Of a stretch of 64,000 bases of DNA, positions 13,501 through 25,315 are shown piece after piece. The notes under the pieces were generated by a model. That model did no database searches. It was given only the letters and a program-made list of their open reading frames with translations, and was not told where the DNA came from. Position numbers and translations under genes: made by a program. The DNA is from Sclerurus mexicanus (taxonomy: Eukaryota > Chordata > Aves > Passeriformes > Furnariidae), in the NCBI GenBank assembly GCA_013396755.1, contig VWZF01003332.1:62001-126000 (forward strand), written 5' to 3'. How positions within the stretch are numbered: the stretch's first letter is position 1; each line of letters opens with the position of its first letter.

Positions 13501-14522
13501 ATAACAGCTGAGAGATAAAGACAGAAACAAAATTAGAAAACCATCACCAAACTAGAAGGCAATTTCTGCATTTGAAATGATACTGCAAAATGCTTCTGAC
13601 CTGGCAAGTCAGGGACATAATTTCTTCAGTTAAAACAAAGAAGTGAATTGGTAATAATCACAGTATACTAGAAAAGTATTAAGGCTTTCATTAACTGAGG
13701 CAATAGCCTGACCATATAAATCCCAATCTGCTAAAACCACACTGATAGAGGTTATATAACAACTGACAAAAAAGAAACCTCATGTCTGAGCCAAAAAATA
13801 AGCAATGTCAATTGAAATATTGTTAAAGTCACTTTGGCCGAGATTCAACGATTAGCATAGTCTTACAGCCCACTGCAAACAACAGCATCTGCCTGTTGTT
13901 CAATAAACAAATGGAATACAATGTTTTAGCTACAGAATTATTGCCAAGAAGACAGTTATGACACAATGTAGTCCTTCGAATTTGCTATGTCTCCTAGTCT
14001 TTCCTTGTCAACACTGATTATTTCTTAAAGAGAAAAGTATACCTCTGATTTTAAAATGGATCTCATTTAACTGTATGAGAAAAGATGCTGAAAGGATGAG
14101 TCATACTCATTTATAACATGTATGACTCATAAGAATCATAAATATTGTACTGATCCCAGTGCACTAGTAGAATAATTTATCTTTCAATATTAAGACTCTT
14201 GGTTGAAAGGAAATAAGTCAAATACTAAGACATATATTCTGCATTAACTATGAGCTCTGGCGAATTTAGCTAGATGAAGACAGAAAATAAGGACATTGTG
14301 CATATAACCACATGAAAGTATACAACTGGACAAAACACTTACTGTTCCATCCATCAACCAGGTCTGAAAATGTTGCCTTCCAGGAGGAGGGTGCTCTATC
14401 TGTTCTCCACACTGTACAATAATCCAGTTCACCAGCCTAGACTCTAATTCTGGGTCATATTTCTGCTCAATCTTTTCCTGAACTTCTCGGCTTAAGCCAT
14501 AGCTTGGTCCTCTGTTAGCCAT
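4439..14522 (-). CDS. TAGLN3: TAGLN3 (transgelin-3 / NP25), complete coding span of four exons
   Basis: Transgelin-3 is a small cytoplasmic calponin-family protein, enriched in neurons, that associates with actin and microtubules. Joining 14522-14343, 13507-13333, 8813-8711 and 4580-4439 gives exactly 600 bases, or 199 residues plus stop, the usual length of the family. The start MANRGPSYGLSREVQ is the family N-terminus. A single calponin-homology domain fills roughly residues 24-136, with KISESKMAFKQMEQISQFL and RTTDIFQTVDLWEG clearly recognisable. The C-terminus carries one calponin-like repeat (GLQMGSNKGASQSGMTGYG, then MPRQII and stop). All splice sites are GT-AG and phases agree. The sequence is closer to TAGLN3 than to TAGLN2 or TAGLN, as judged by the HPPPGR and FHRKAQQNRRGF segments, and its position next to ABHD10 and PHLDB2 supports this. 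Family comparison is from memory. Confidence 0.96.
4581..8710 (-). other. TAGLN3: TAGLN3 last intron
   Basis: About 4.1 kb without recognisable coding sequence or named repeat. Confidence 0.8.
8711..8813 (-). CDS. TAGLN3: TAGLN3 coding exon 3
   Basis: 103 bases between acceptor TTTCTAG and donor GTAAAG. Encodes GKDMAAVQRTLMALGSLAIT, then a short acidic/aromatic linker ending DPSWFH, with the arginine codon split into the last exon. It closes the CH domain and begins the linker to the calponin-like repeat. Confidence 0.95.
8814..13332 (-). other. TAGLN3: TAGLN3 intron between coding exons 2 and 3
   Basis: About 4.5 kb. The only candidate repeat is the diverged CR1-like piece at 12105-12240. 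Open frames of 60-115 codons here show no family signature. Confidence 0.8.
12105..12240 (+). repeat. Possible ancient CR1 3' fragment
   Basis: The stretch from GGTGAAAATTCCTCC through AAAGGTAGATTGGATGAAACACTA to AACAATCCTG resembles the 3' region of old amniote CR1 elements. Heavily diverged and recognised by eye only. Lies in a TAGLN3 intron. Confidence 0.3.
13333..13507 (-). CDS. TAGLN3: TAGLN3 coding exon 2 (CH domain core)
   Basis: 175 bases between acceptor CTCTCAG and donor GTAAAAA. It starts LLCKLINSL and ends TVDLWE plus one base, so the final glycine codon is split across the intron. It contains the MAFKQMEQISQFLKAAE helix of the CH domain. Confidence 0.95.
14096..14130. repeat. 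Perfect 11-bp inverted repeat with two AP-1-like sites
   Basis: ATGAGTCATAC at 14096-14106 and its exact reverse complement GTATGACTCAT at 14120-14130, separated by 13 bases. Each arm carries TGAGTCA, the AP-1 consensus. It lies in the TAGLN3 intron just downstream of the first coding exon. Confidence 0.75.
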
Positions 14523-14524
14523 CT
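14343..14524 (-). CDS. TAGLN3: TAGLN3 first coding exon
   Basis: Acceptor TTTCTAG is followed by two untranslated bases, then the ATG (bases 14522-14520). The exon encodes residues 1-60, ending in FQTWLMDGT, in phase 0 before donor GTAAGTG. The ATG two bases inside the acceptor means that the 5' UTR lies almost wholly in an upstream exon. Confidence 0.95.
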
Positions 14525-14943
14525 CTAGAAACAATGTAGAACTTATTTAGTGGGCAGAATCCTGATCTACAGCTTTGAAGTACACACCAGAAAATTAAAG
14601 AATAAAAAAGGGAGCAGCCTGCCCTCAGTGTTAGACAGTTTAACAGATGTTCATCAACATTGAAAATAACTGTATGACACTGGTTATAGCTGTTCCACAG
14701 AATAGGGGAGGCATCAACGAGGGAATATCCTTTTTTAAAAGCACAAATCAGCTACATTTTTGTTTAAAGGAAGGAATAAACAGCAGTCCTCCCTGCCCAA
14801 CCACAATAACAGAACAAAAGCAAGATTTAAAACAGAGTAGATTTTAAAGAGAGGCTTCTGCTATGTTTACAGAGAATACAATAGAGTTCTCAGATCAATG
14901 TTAAAGCTGCCTGCAAATCCAAAAGCACTTTAAAATTGCCTAC

Positions 14944-15130
14944 CTAATACTTGCTAATAAGAAGAAGGTTGTACATGGGAGCTCAAGCAATCCGATTAAA
15001 GATGCTGTCAGTCTTCCTCAGCAGAGATGCAAGGATGAATATCCAGAGAGCAGCAAACTGAAAAGTGTTGATGAATTTAAGAGACGAAGGCTGCCACAGT
15101 GCCCTGCTGCTGCTGCTGCAGCATCGTAGT
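14944..15130 (-). promoter_or_regulatory. TAGLN3: Candidate TAGLN3 5' UTR exon and promoter area
   Basis: A non-coding leader exon is required because the first coding exon opens two bases before ATG. On the minus strand a plausible donor (GTATTAG before GTAGGC) lies at 14944. Upstream there is a CAG/GCA trinucleotide run (15107-15121) and a moderately GC-richer block to about 15330. No TATA box and no clear CpG island are visible. The transcription start cannot be placed from sequence alone. Confidence 0.3.
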
Positions 15131-18100
15131 TTGAAGAACAGTGTATTGATTTGATTTTCCTCACATATGAGGAGGGTCAGAGCAGGGGCGTTGCTAAAGA
15201 GCCATTAAAGAGACCTGCCTACTCAGTCACAGCCCAGGGATCCTGTTTATCTCGCCCATCTGCAGTCTGGTTTCGTGCATCTTTCCTCAGCCTTGCGCTG
15301 CTCACCCCACAGGCTCGGATTTACTCCATTTAGTCTGCATCAACCCAAACTGCACCACGCATCCCAGTAACAGATAGTTAGAAATACAAATAGAGGCATT
15401 CTGTTAAATCAAGGTAAACAGAAAATACCCCACATTTATTTTTAATCACAAAGCAGAAGCAAACCCTCTTCCTCCCTGTTCTGCATCTTGATGCTAACAG
15501 GTTTAGAATGCGGAAAATAATCTCTTCACTGTTCAAGTGCTGATAAAAAGTTTCAACAAGGGGACAATAGGATGAAAAGTCAAGGAAGAGAAGGCATGTA
15601 GTTTAATATTATTATCACCCTAACATTAGTATATATTAGGCTATTAAATAGTGCAATAGTGTCCTGAGAAAACAACTTGAACCACTAAAAACAAGGGGAA
15701 ATCACTGAAAAGTAGCAAATCTACTATAAAGAACAAGGATTTTACTTTCTGCTGGTATGAGTCAGGTAACCTCCAGTGATAGGAAGGGAGCTATGCTCAT
15801 GTACAGTAGGTTAAATTTTGATTATACCACTGCAGTGGTAAAATGTGGAAGTGGAGAGAAGGCAAGTTAAGACAAGAGACCTTCCATGTGGTCTGATTTA
15901 GACAGATTTAATCCTACATTAAATAAAATAACTTCACTTCTTTCTGAGTTACACAAGACTTTGTCAAATGTCTTTTATTCATGCTGTATTATCTACTCTG
16001 GTACAAAATAGTTTCTTTTTGGCAAATGATTCCTGTCCAGCTTGATACACAAGGAGGTTGATAAACCTGAGGTGGATTCACAATCAGTTTTGCCAAGAAA
16101 AGTCATCCTGCTGCATTTGGAAATTAAGGGAAAAAAAAAGGAGAAAGGAATACAGTTTCTTATATATCTGTTTCAAAATGGTCTCTTCATTATTTTCTCA
16201 CTTTAAGACCTTAAATTCTCAGATTTATACTGCTTCAGATGGTTCTACTGGGCTTGAGCAGACTCAAGACATAAAGAATTTAATAGATGACCTAATTCAT
16301 TGTTGTCCTCCACAGGCATTTCATTTAGTGCTTTCTCTTCTTGCACTGGTAGTTTTAAACCCCTATGAAACACTAGATTACATAACTCAGAGTGCTTCAT
16401 GACAGAGCCATCACTTGAGCACTTTCCACCCCAGTGAACGTACTGTTGAAGGCACAGTGAATACACAGAAACCAAGGCTGCAAACTCAGCCTGGAGATCA
16501 GAGAAGGATCAAGCTGCAGCTGCAACAGTAAGAGGCAGAACATGAATTTGACATCCTTTCCCTTCCAGCAAATGTTAAGGGCTGGGCTTCATACTCTCTG
16601 GCCAGTCTCACCAAGAGTAAGTTTTATTTTGCATTTTCAGGTCTTTTTGTGTTCTTCCATTTAGAAGGGAACTACTGAGGTTGCTTAGCTGTTTGTGGTC
16701 CGAGCAGAGTGTTCAGGCTCACTGGCACTAAGATTTCATGAAAGTCACTTACCTTTGCATCAGCCTCTTACTCTGTTTCCTAACTTGGGGTCAGAGATGA
16801 GTAACTCTCCTAAGATGCAGAGCAGAGGTCTTCCCCTTCACAGATGTTGGCTATGCAACTTGTTCTCTAGGGAATGTTCCATATTGTGAAAGCTGAAAAG
16901 CAAGCTTGTCCATCAATATCAATTTTTAACAAGGCTTTGAAAATCTGGAAAACGCCAGAGGACTGGAAAAACACCAGCCCCTCACCAGTATTGCCAGAGC
17001 ACCAGTAAACAAATCATCTGGCCTGCTTCTATGCCATCAACCCTGGGAAAACCAACAGAATGATTTTTTAAATGATAGTGTTGATGCAATTTACTAAAAG
17101 TTCTCTAATACATTAGAGTTGGCTACTGCATGACACACTAATTAGGGAACCAAACTGATTCAGAAACAACATGACACATTAGAGATTAAAGCTGGTAACT
17201 AGTAGATACTGTAATATGATTGTAACTGAAAAATCATTAATGATGGTGTGTATTTTATTCCGTTTGTACAAGAATATATTCCCACGCCTGAACTATTTAA
17301 TATGTTATTAGAAGTCACAAAAAAAAATAATCCAGCCTCCAAAGAAGATCCTGGCTCATGTGAGCTGTGATGAGTAAAAAAAAAAAATTATAAAGAAACC
17401 TCCTTGAAAGCAGTCTACCTGGAAGCAGGCAAAAATGTGTCTCATTGCAGCTGAAGTCCAGCCAACAGAAAACTGCTTTTCAGAACGCAACACCCTGTCC
17501 TATGACAAAACAGATGTTAAAAAAAAAATTGCAAAGGGCGATGAAGATAAGCAGGAGGGCACAGATGCTGAGTAAGACACTGTGATTGAAGGGTTTGGCT
17601 GAAAAAAAGACAGGACATCTAGCAACAACAATATATCCAATTCTGACACTCTCCAAAAAAAGTGTTGGAAGAGTGAAGTACATTCAAATAATTATTCCAG
17701 TAACCAGAGGATTGAAAATTAGAGCCTTTGCAGTAATCACTTCAGAAGGATTATCTGTTTAGCTCAGCAAGACCAGAAGTTAAGAAATGGCAAGTACACG
17801 TGCCTGCAAGTTAAAGAAAAACTGAAGAGACTCAAGTTCCTTCTGTTAGACACGGGTATATTCAAGCCTGGTGGTTAGAAATGTGATGTGGAAGAAAGGG
17901 GAAGGTTTTCAGCTGCAAAGATACTACCATTAGAACACTTCACCTATTGCTTCTGACGGATTTTGTCCTCTCATTTTTCTTGGCAACACAAGACTGGAAT
18001 TTATGACTAAAACCAGAGTTGAATAATGGAAGTAGTTTTTCACACCTTTAAGTAATATGGTTCATCTTATGCTTTCAGATAATCACAATATTACCCAATA

Positions 18101-19413
18101 AATTTAAAAATCTTTGTAAGTCTATAAACAAGTCCTGCCAACAACAACAAAACTGACATCAACTAGCTTAGATCCAAGGTAACTCAATAGCCTTCAGTGT
18201 CTTCCAACTGGAACACAGAGGGAAAAGTAAAACTTACTCTAACACAGAACAACCCTTAACCTTTGCTAGATTCACTGTTTGCAATTCACTCCTCAGAGCC
18301 TGGTATTTCAACCATCCCAAAGTACAATCTTACAAGGTATGCTGGGTCAATCCCCATCAGACAAAGCTATCCAGCAATTAGACTGGGAAGTCCAGGCTCC
18401 ATTTTCCTGGTATAACACTGTACAGTAATAGACTTTCATAACTAAGTTAAAAAAACCCAAACAAACCAAAATAAATAAAGTTCTCCAAAGCTTTAAGTTT
18501 ACAGCCCCTCCCTTCACAAGAAAACTTCTGAAGAAGTTTCTGCTCAAAGATCCCCCCTGCATGAATGTCTATGTGTGATGTCATGTTTTCTAGAGTTGCA
18601 GAGGATGCTGAGGTTCAATACAAGCTAAGTGCAAGTACAGGGTCTTTTTCAGGGAGCTGCAAGGCAAAAAAGTGCTCTGCAGACCCTTGGTTTTATTACA
18701 GCCTTGCTTTGCTGTAAGATACCTGGAGATGTTCTATACAAGAGAACTAGTCAGACTAGGGGAAAAAAGTAGCTATTAGAATATTGCCATCTTTTTTAAC
18801 TGTGCAAGAACAAGTGGCAGAGATATCAGAACCAGGAGACAACATTAATTTTAAAAATTTCAACTTCCCCATTACTTTGAAATCTACAATATAGAGAGCC
18901 TCAAAAAGTGTTAACTTAAGCAAGTATCTTTCACCTGCAAAAAGGTTTCTTTGCCAGCTCTGAAGATGTTAATTCCCAAGCAAGTGCATAGTTTGAAGAC
19001 CACAAATTTGTGATTAAAAGAAAAGTAATTCAGGAAGGAAGAACGTTCCTATTTGTGTGACAGAACACAATGCACTAACACCACAACCACAAGGCAGCTC
19101 CCAAGACTGCCATGACTGGAAGCGTTTCTGGAATTTTTAAGTCATTGATCACCTTCCAGGCAGCTTGCCAGCAGAAACAGTTACCACTTAGCACCGGAAA
19201 CCAATTCCTGTGGATGTAATTGTCAGCATTCCCATGATTTAAGATGACCTTGAAGGTAAATTGTGCATTTTAATTCTCAGGATCTAAATTTTGGGCTGGA
19301 TTGACAGACTCCTTTGAAAGAAAACCAACACATTTCATCATATCAATTGTTTATCTCTCCCCAACAAAAAAGGTATCTTCTGAGAACTACTGTCGTTTGA
19401 AAATTATACATTG

Positions 19414-19968
19414 TGTCTTAGTTCAAGGGGAGAACTAAGATATCTATGTTGACCAAGAAAAAAAAATAATCCCTCTCCCTTTAAATTTAGAAGCAAAACT
19501 TTAATTAGGAAATATATATATATATATATTATATATATATATATATATANNNNNNNNNNNNNNNNNNNNNNNNNNNNNNNNNNNNNNNNNNNNNNNNNNN
19601 NNNNNNNNNNNNNNNNNNNNNCAAACACCAACAGCTTGTAATAAAATCTTCCCCCTCCCCAAACAACAAGGTGAACAGTTCAAACGTCTTTTTGCTACTC
19701 CCAAAAAGGACTGCAATTGTATCTAAGGACAGCAGGAGGTGATGCCGCATCTCAGCTGCTGGTCTCTCTCTCCCACAGGGGATGCAGTTATAGTTACAGA
19801 CAGCAGGAGGCAATGTCGCACCCCGGCCGGCTGGCCTCTCTCTCTCCCTTGTAGGTCACCAGGTCGGCGACAGTGATGTTGGTGGCTAAAACAGCAGCAG
19901 GAGATCTATCTCGGAAGTACAGGAACACGGGTGGGGTGCTCTCTCTCCTCTCCCAGANAACTATAACA
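19414..19968. mobile_element. Solo LTR, copy A (gap-containing)
   Basis: Begins TGTCTTAGTTCAAGGGGAGA and ends AACTATAACA, imperfect inverted ends of TG...CA form. It is flanked by identical 5-bp sequences CATTG at 19409-19413 and 19969-19973, a target-site duplication. About 550 bases including a 72-base N run in an AT microsatellite. No retroviral coding region adjoins it, so it is a solo LTR. It is colinear with the copy at 52228-53053 but shorter towards its right end. A 5-bp duplication fits the avian ERVL-type group; the family name cannot be given by eye. Confidence 0.85.
19550..19621. other. Assembly gap (72 N) in a TA microsatellite
   Basis: N run directly after a TA dinucleotide run. 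In the sibling LTR the matching segment is a TA/CA repeat of similar total length, so the gap most likely hides microsatellite only. Confidence 0.95.
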
Positions 19969-22900
19969 CATTGCAATACACATTTACCAGCAGAACAGAA
20001 AGGAAGTATCATCTTTATTTCTCTGAAACACAGGTCAAAACAGAGAGCAAGATTTACAAATAAACAAACAAGACCAAATCCCCTAACTAAATAAAGGCTG
20101 CTTCTTATGATTACGGATTTCGCTTTGCTGTAAGGAACTTTTTTCCAAGAGTTACTGTCCTAAGGACTAGAGCGTGCTGGTACACTTTCTGCCAGCAAAC
20201 TATTAAATTAAAACTCAGAAGTGAGGATTCTTGTAACAAACAGATCTGATCCTAGGCAGCCTTTAGGGATTGCTTTTCCCAGACTGAAGTCTGGGCAGGC
20301 CATCCTAATCACTCCAACCTCTAAGCACGCTAGTGTTCAACATTTTGCCACAGATATGAGCACCTGCTTCCACCCCAACAGGCAGCAGTGACCTTCTCAT
20401 GTTGCCATGTGGGAGGCCAGTGGACAACATAGTGCAGATCAAAAGGCCCAAAAAGAACACAATCTTTCATGTGCTAGCCTGAAAACATTTTAAATATGTA
20501 TTTTAATTTCAGAACCAATGACTGGAAGTTTTAGGAGTTGTCATTTGCTTTTCCTTCCAAATCTAAATACAGAGCTGCCTGAAGCCCCTTGCCAAACACA
20601 AATAAAGCGAATGTAGCAAGCTGAGAACATTTTTCACCCATGAGCAGATCACAAGCTACAATTACTGTGTCATATGGAGGATGCCCATTTCTCTTTAATG
20701 GAAGAGTTGGATCATATAACATATGTATGCAGGGCTTGAAAGAGAAATAGAAGGTCAACCCTGCAACCAGACTGCAATAAGTCCTGTAACTTAGATTTAT
20801 GCATTACACAGCCAAGGCTGTAAGTAACATTTTTCTGTTCTAGGTAAATACACATTGAAGAGACATGAGGTCCTACAGTCACAAAGTAAATCTGAGCTGT
20901 AGAAACCAAACAACAAGCCATAAATCTATGAGCAGTGTGTCCTTCATCTCTGCCCCTCCTTCCCAACAGTAATCTCTTCCCCTAGAAAACACTTGTCAGG
21001 TGCAAAGCACTATGGACAGTGGCATTAAAACCTCACACTTAGCAAGCTGCCTGCTATTTAACATACTGGCTGAGTTTCCTCTGCCTTTCCTGTCCCTGCT
21101 GGGCTGGAGAACAAAGGCAGAAGGGTGAGAGTATGCACTGATTTATGGTATTTCTGTATGCATTCCCTATGTAGGTGATGAATATTCACCAGCCTTAGTG
21201 AACTTTTACATTCACACACATAGTAATGAATTTGTTCACCAGCTCAAAGCAGAGACTATTGATCTTAGAAACAGGTGAAACACATAACCCTCTTCTTTTT
21301 CCAGGGAAGTCTTTAGCTTTAACGTAACTTTTCAGCACTTAAAACAAAAAATCTGACAGGCCAAGGTAGGCCTCTTTACAACAGCACAACTGAGTAACTT
21401 AAAAACCAAGAAAGTTGAAATCTCATTATATCCCTAGGACACGGTTTTCCTTCCTACTTGTTTGTTGTTTGTTTTTTCTGCCACACAGGAAAGGATAGGG
21501 GCCAAGGAGAAATGACAAGCACAAACCTAATGTAGAAACTGACCAAGGTAGAATGTCAGAAAACGTTGTAACTCTGTATTGCAGCAAGACTAGAGCATTG
21601 AAAATATTTGAGCAGCTGCAGACAAATCACTGGTTGAAAATGTCTCTTTAAGCACATTTTAATTTGATATGAAAAGTACGGTACCATAAATCTTGTAGTC
21701 CCACTGAATAACAGCATGTCCAAGAGAGCACATAATCAAAATTAACATAAAAATGAGAGTAGGAGTTACTTCTGAGGCCTAGGCAGCTAAGGTTTTTTTG
21801 TTAACACTGATTTGTTTGCACTTAGTGTTGATAGGAGAGAAAATAGGTTAACTAAACTGAAACTACATGAAATACTTCATAACAAGTAAAAAAACCCCCA
21901 CCAAACAAACCAGCTGGTGTGTAATACCAAGTCAAATGGAAGAGACAAAACAAGTAGAATATTTAACAAGATAAAAATACATGTATCTAAAACTGCATGA
22001 GTACACCTCAATATAAGCAGAATAAGAGCACTTGCTTATTACAAAACAAGTTGCATTAGCTTTAGAAACTCTTTCAGCACATATGGGTTTACTGCAGAGT
22101 TCAATCCCAAACACAGGAAAGCATGCCTCATCATTTTCTTCCTTTTCAGAAGGCAGAAGACTGTGTTTCAAAAGTCAAATCACAAACAGTTTTACTTTGC
22201 AACAGATTTGGAAAGAAAATGTGGATAAGGACTAGGGACAGTCGAGGCCAGCTGGTAAAGTCTGTGGTTCTTTTAGATGGAAACTACTACCTGCTCCTTT
22301 GGTATGTTAATTAAGCTTCCTGTCTAGCTACAACAGCTTTTTGTTATTTACTCATGAAACATGAATAACTCCTCAGCAAAAGTTAGTATTATGTAGTTTA
22401 AGCTTTATGTAGAGGACAAATACCTCGAGGTGCTTATTCAAGTGGTACTGTTCAATCAAAATCAACAACACAAGCACATGCACTGTTCAGTTAGTGTCCA
22501 GAGTTCCCTTGTACTCCAACAGAAGAGTCAGCCCTGATGTGTTTGCACTACACTCAATGACAGATGAGTCCAAAACTAATTTTTCTGAGCTGCCAAAAGC
22601 AAAAAACAATGAGAATACTAATAAATTAAGCTAAAGTGCACTACAGAAAATAATTAACCATAGGTTAAGGTATTTGGAGAAAGCTAATCCCCACCCCAGG
22701 CAGTACAAGACAGAGTTGGTAAATTTGAAAGTGTAAGACACTGATTATTTCATGAGAGTCAAGCTTATTGCTGAAGAAATGTATATTTGAATGCATATTA
22801 TATATTCACAAAATATATTTTGTATTTGGAAAAAAACCAGCTGTCTATCAATAAAAAACCCAAAGCAAAACGTAAGAATTTATTACAAAGAATTTAAAAA

Positions 22901-23351
22901 ATTTGCACCATTCAGAGCTTCCCAAATGTGTAATACCCTAGTTTAACACAGTATTTCTACAGAGGAAAGAAATACTTGTTTTTAAACATGACTAATACTG
23001 AAAATAATTTACTACGTAGGCATTTACTGGCAAAGACAAAAACAATGCCACAGGCACTAAATCAGGGAACATAACAGCAATTTTGAATGACATTATAATA
23101 TGGGAATATTACATTATACCAGATAGTCAAAAACTTCCTGACAGGTCAAGAGCCAGTGAGAGGTAAGATATAAATCTCCCTGGTTATCACTATCCCTTCT
23201 TTCAGGCCAAGTTGACAATGATCAAAACTCTGGTAATTTCCACATGAACACAAAGAAAATGCTTATGCTTACAAAGATAAATACCAATGGAACTACTGGG
23301 GAAAAGTTACAGAAAAAGGTCTGTCTGCATAAGGTCTAACTCAGGTCACAA

Positions 23352-23516
23352 AGAGAGGTAGCGGCTGCCCCGTCCCTGGAAGTGTCCAAGGCTAGGTTGA
23401 AGGGGCTTTGAGCAGCCCCATCTAGTGGAAGGTGTCCCTGCCCGTGGCAGGGGGAGTAGAAGTAGATGTTCTTTAAAGTCCTTTCCAACCCAAACCATTC
23501 TATGATTCTATGATTG
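23352..23516 (+). mobile_element. CR1 LINE 3' end, sense
   Basis: Contains the canonical avian CR1 tail: TGGAAGTGTCCAAGGCTAGG, CCTGCCCGTGGCAGGGGG, CCTTTCCAACCCAAACC and the terminal repeat ATTCTATGATTCTATGATTG. 5'-truncated, as usual. Lies between ABHD10 and TAGLN3. Confidence 0.93.
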
Positions 23517-24479
23517 AGTTAGGGAATTGGTATGCTTGAATTAGGAAGTCTGCATCTAAGCAAGAGCCATCTTTTTCACTCTCCTACCAAAATTCAAATT
23601 TTTCAGGACAGCCTCTTGTTTTTTGCAGTATTGATGCTAAATAAAACTGTACTTCACAGAAACTTACCTGAAAGTTAGGAATTTTTTTTTTGCTTTAGTT
23701 GTCTATATTTTTTAAATTAAAACCCACTACCTCAGCAAAGCCCCATACAGCACATTAATACTGACACAACTAAAACTGAAGAAGATAAACCCTAGAAATA
23801 CCATATCCCCAGGAGCTTTAGTCTTTTAATGTAACAATAGTGATGCCATTTACTACTTAAAATAATAAAACCAGAAACAACTATATAATTTTGACTGATG
23901 TTTCATATTAGGGCCAGCCTGAACTAATTCCAGCCTCTCACCTAAGTTTCTCTCTCTCAAGCGTATGAATGGCACTGTATTCTTGGACAAAAAATAGGTA
24001 ATAGTCATGTTTGCAATTAAATCCATTTACTATTAAATTCAACGGATTTACATTATGAGAATTATCCAGCTATCCAATTGCATTTACAACTTTTCAGGGT
24101 TGCCCTCATGCAGCTCAAATTCCTAACTCAGAAGACACTGTTACCAGTAATCTACAGCTCTCAAGTCATGTGAAAGGGGCAGTGGTGTCCTATGGCATTG
24201 TACTCCCACTTTAAAGAAGTTACTATAAAAGTCACCATATGGATCCGGTGTGAGCTTACACCAAGATTATGTATTGTTCCCTTAATAGTAGGCCCACAAA
24301 TAAACTAATACAAACAGGCAGCCTGGAGAAGACGACATATACCCTCCTGACAAGCGCAGATAAGAGAGTTCTAAAATTTTGAGGCCCTGCACTCTTAGAA
24401 GTTAAATTCTTTCTCATGTAGTACCTCAAGCACACCATCAGAGTGTGCCTTCCACTTTTTAATTTTAGCAGTACTTAAG

Positions 24480-24973
24480 AACAAAATAATCATCTGTTTA
24501 TTGCGCTTCATGGTATTCACTATTTCTAATAATTAACTTCAGTAAACACTCAAGTTGTATTTTGCCTTGCACAGATGGTTTCAGACATAAGATACAATAC
24601 TGTTCCAACAAAAGAACAATACTAAAAGGTGCCAAAGATGGGAAAATAAAGTTTTAGTGTACAGGCCAGAAGTAACAAAAATTAATCAAATTTAAGTATA
24701 AAATTGTAGGAAATTTGTGGGGGAAAAAAGGTTAAAGTGGTGAAGGAGAGGTTCTGAAAACAACAGCAGCACTCCTTCCCATTTTGGACTGTGTGCAAAC
24801 GCAGCAATAATAGAATACCTGTATTTACGATACAGAGGTAAGGAAACAGCAGATAAAGCTCACTTCCTACTGTGATAGTCACAGGCCTGCCATCATCTGG
24901 TTAAGAACAGGCCACCTGCTACTCAAGGAAAAGAGTCAGGTGTAGAGTTCATGCACGAATGCTACTCTGCAGC
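24480..24973 (-). other. ABHD10: ABHD10 3' UTR with candidate poly(A) signal
   Basis: The minus strand after the stop holds an AATAAA at 24502-24497, giving a candidate 3' UTR of about 490 bases. No other canonical hexamer was noticed between it and the stop. End position is inferred. Confidence 0.35.
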
Positions 24974-25315
24974 TTATGCTAGTGTTGACAGCTTGTCAAT
25001 TAAATCATCAACAGTATTCACAAGGAGTTTTGTATCCTCCTTCTCATTCATCCGATGTTGACCAATTTTGCGCAGGATAATATCCACATCTTTGCTCAAC
25101 ACATGATCAGCAACTTGCATAGATATCTGCCAAGGGACATCACCATCCTTCATGCCATGAATAAGTCGTATGGGACATGTTATAGGTATAGGACTATTCA
25201 GCACACAGTGATTTTCCGCTTCTTTGATAAAGTCATATGTCAAGGAGTAATATCCTTCCTCATTATGCTTTGTTGGAAACTTCCATTCACCTTTTTCTTC
25301 TATTTCCTTTTGTGC
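24974..25315 (-). CDS. ABHD10: ABHD10 last coding exon (acid and histidine of the triad)
   Basis: 342 bases from a T-rich acceptor ending TATAG to stop TAA at 24976-24974. Begins AQKEIEEKGEWKFP, with CPIRLIHGMKDGDVPW (acid residue region) and DIILRKIGQHRMNEKE (histidine). From memory, the residue before this histidine is Asp in the human protein and Gln here; this would need an alignment to confirm. Confidence 0.96.
   Translation of the reverse strand, partial: AQKEIEEKGEWKFPTKHNEEGYYSLTYDFIKEAENHCVLNSPIPITCPIRLIHGMKDGDVPWQISMQVADHVLSKDVDIILRKIGQHRMNEKEDTKLLVNTVDDLIDKLSTLA

Larger units (their letters stand above)
15340..24479. other. Intergenic region between TAGLN3 and ABHD10
   Basis: About 9 kb holding solo LTR copy A (19414-19968) and the CR1 tail (23352-23516). 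The rest is AT-rich unique sequence with no exon that I can support. A small perfect hairpin (CCCAGACT, GA, AGTCTGGG) lies at 20278-20295. Confidence 0.7.

Noticed and set aside
16058..16402. 114-codon plus-strand frame
   Set aside because: No recognisable domain, no splice-supported neighbours, AT-rich intergenic position.
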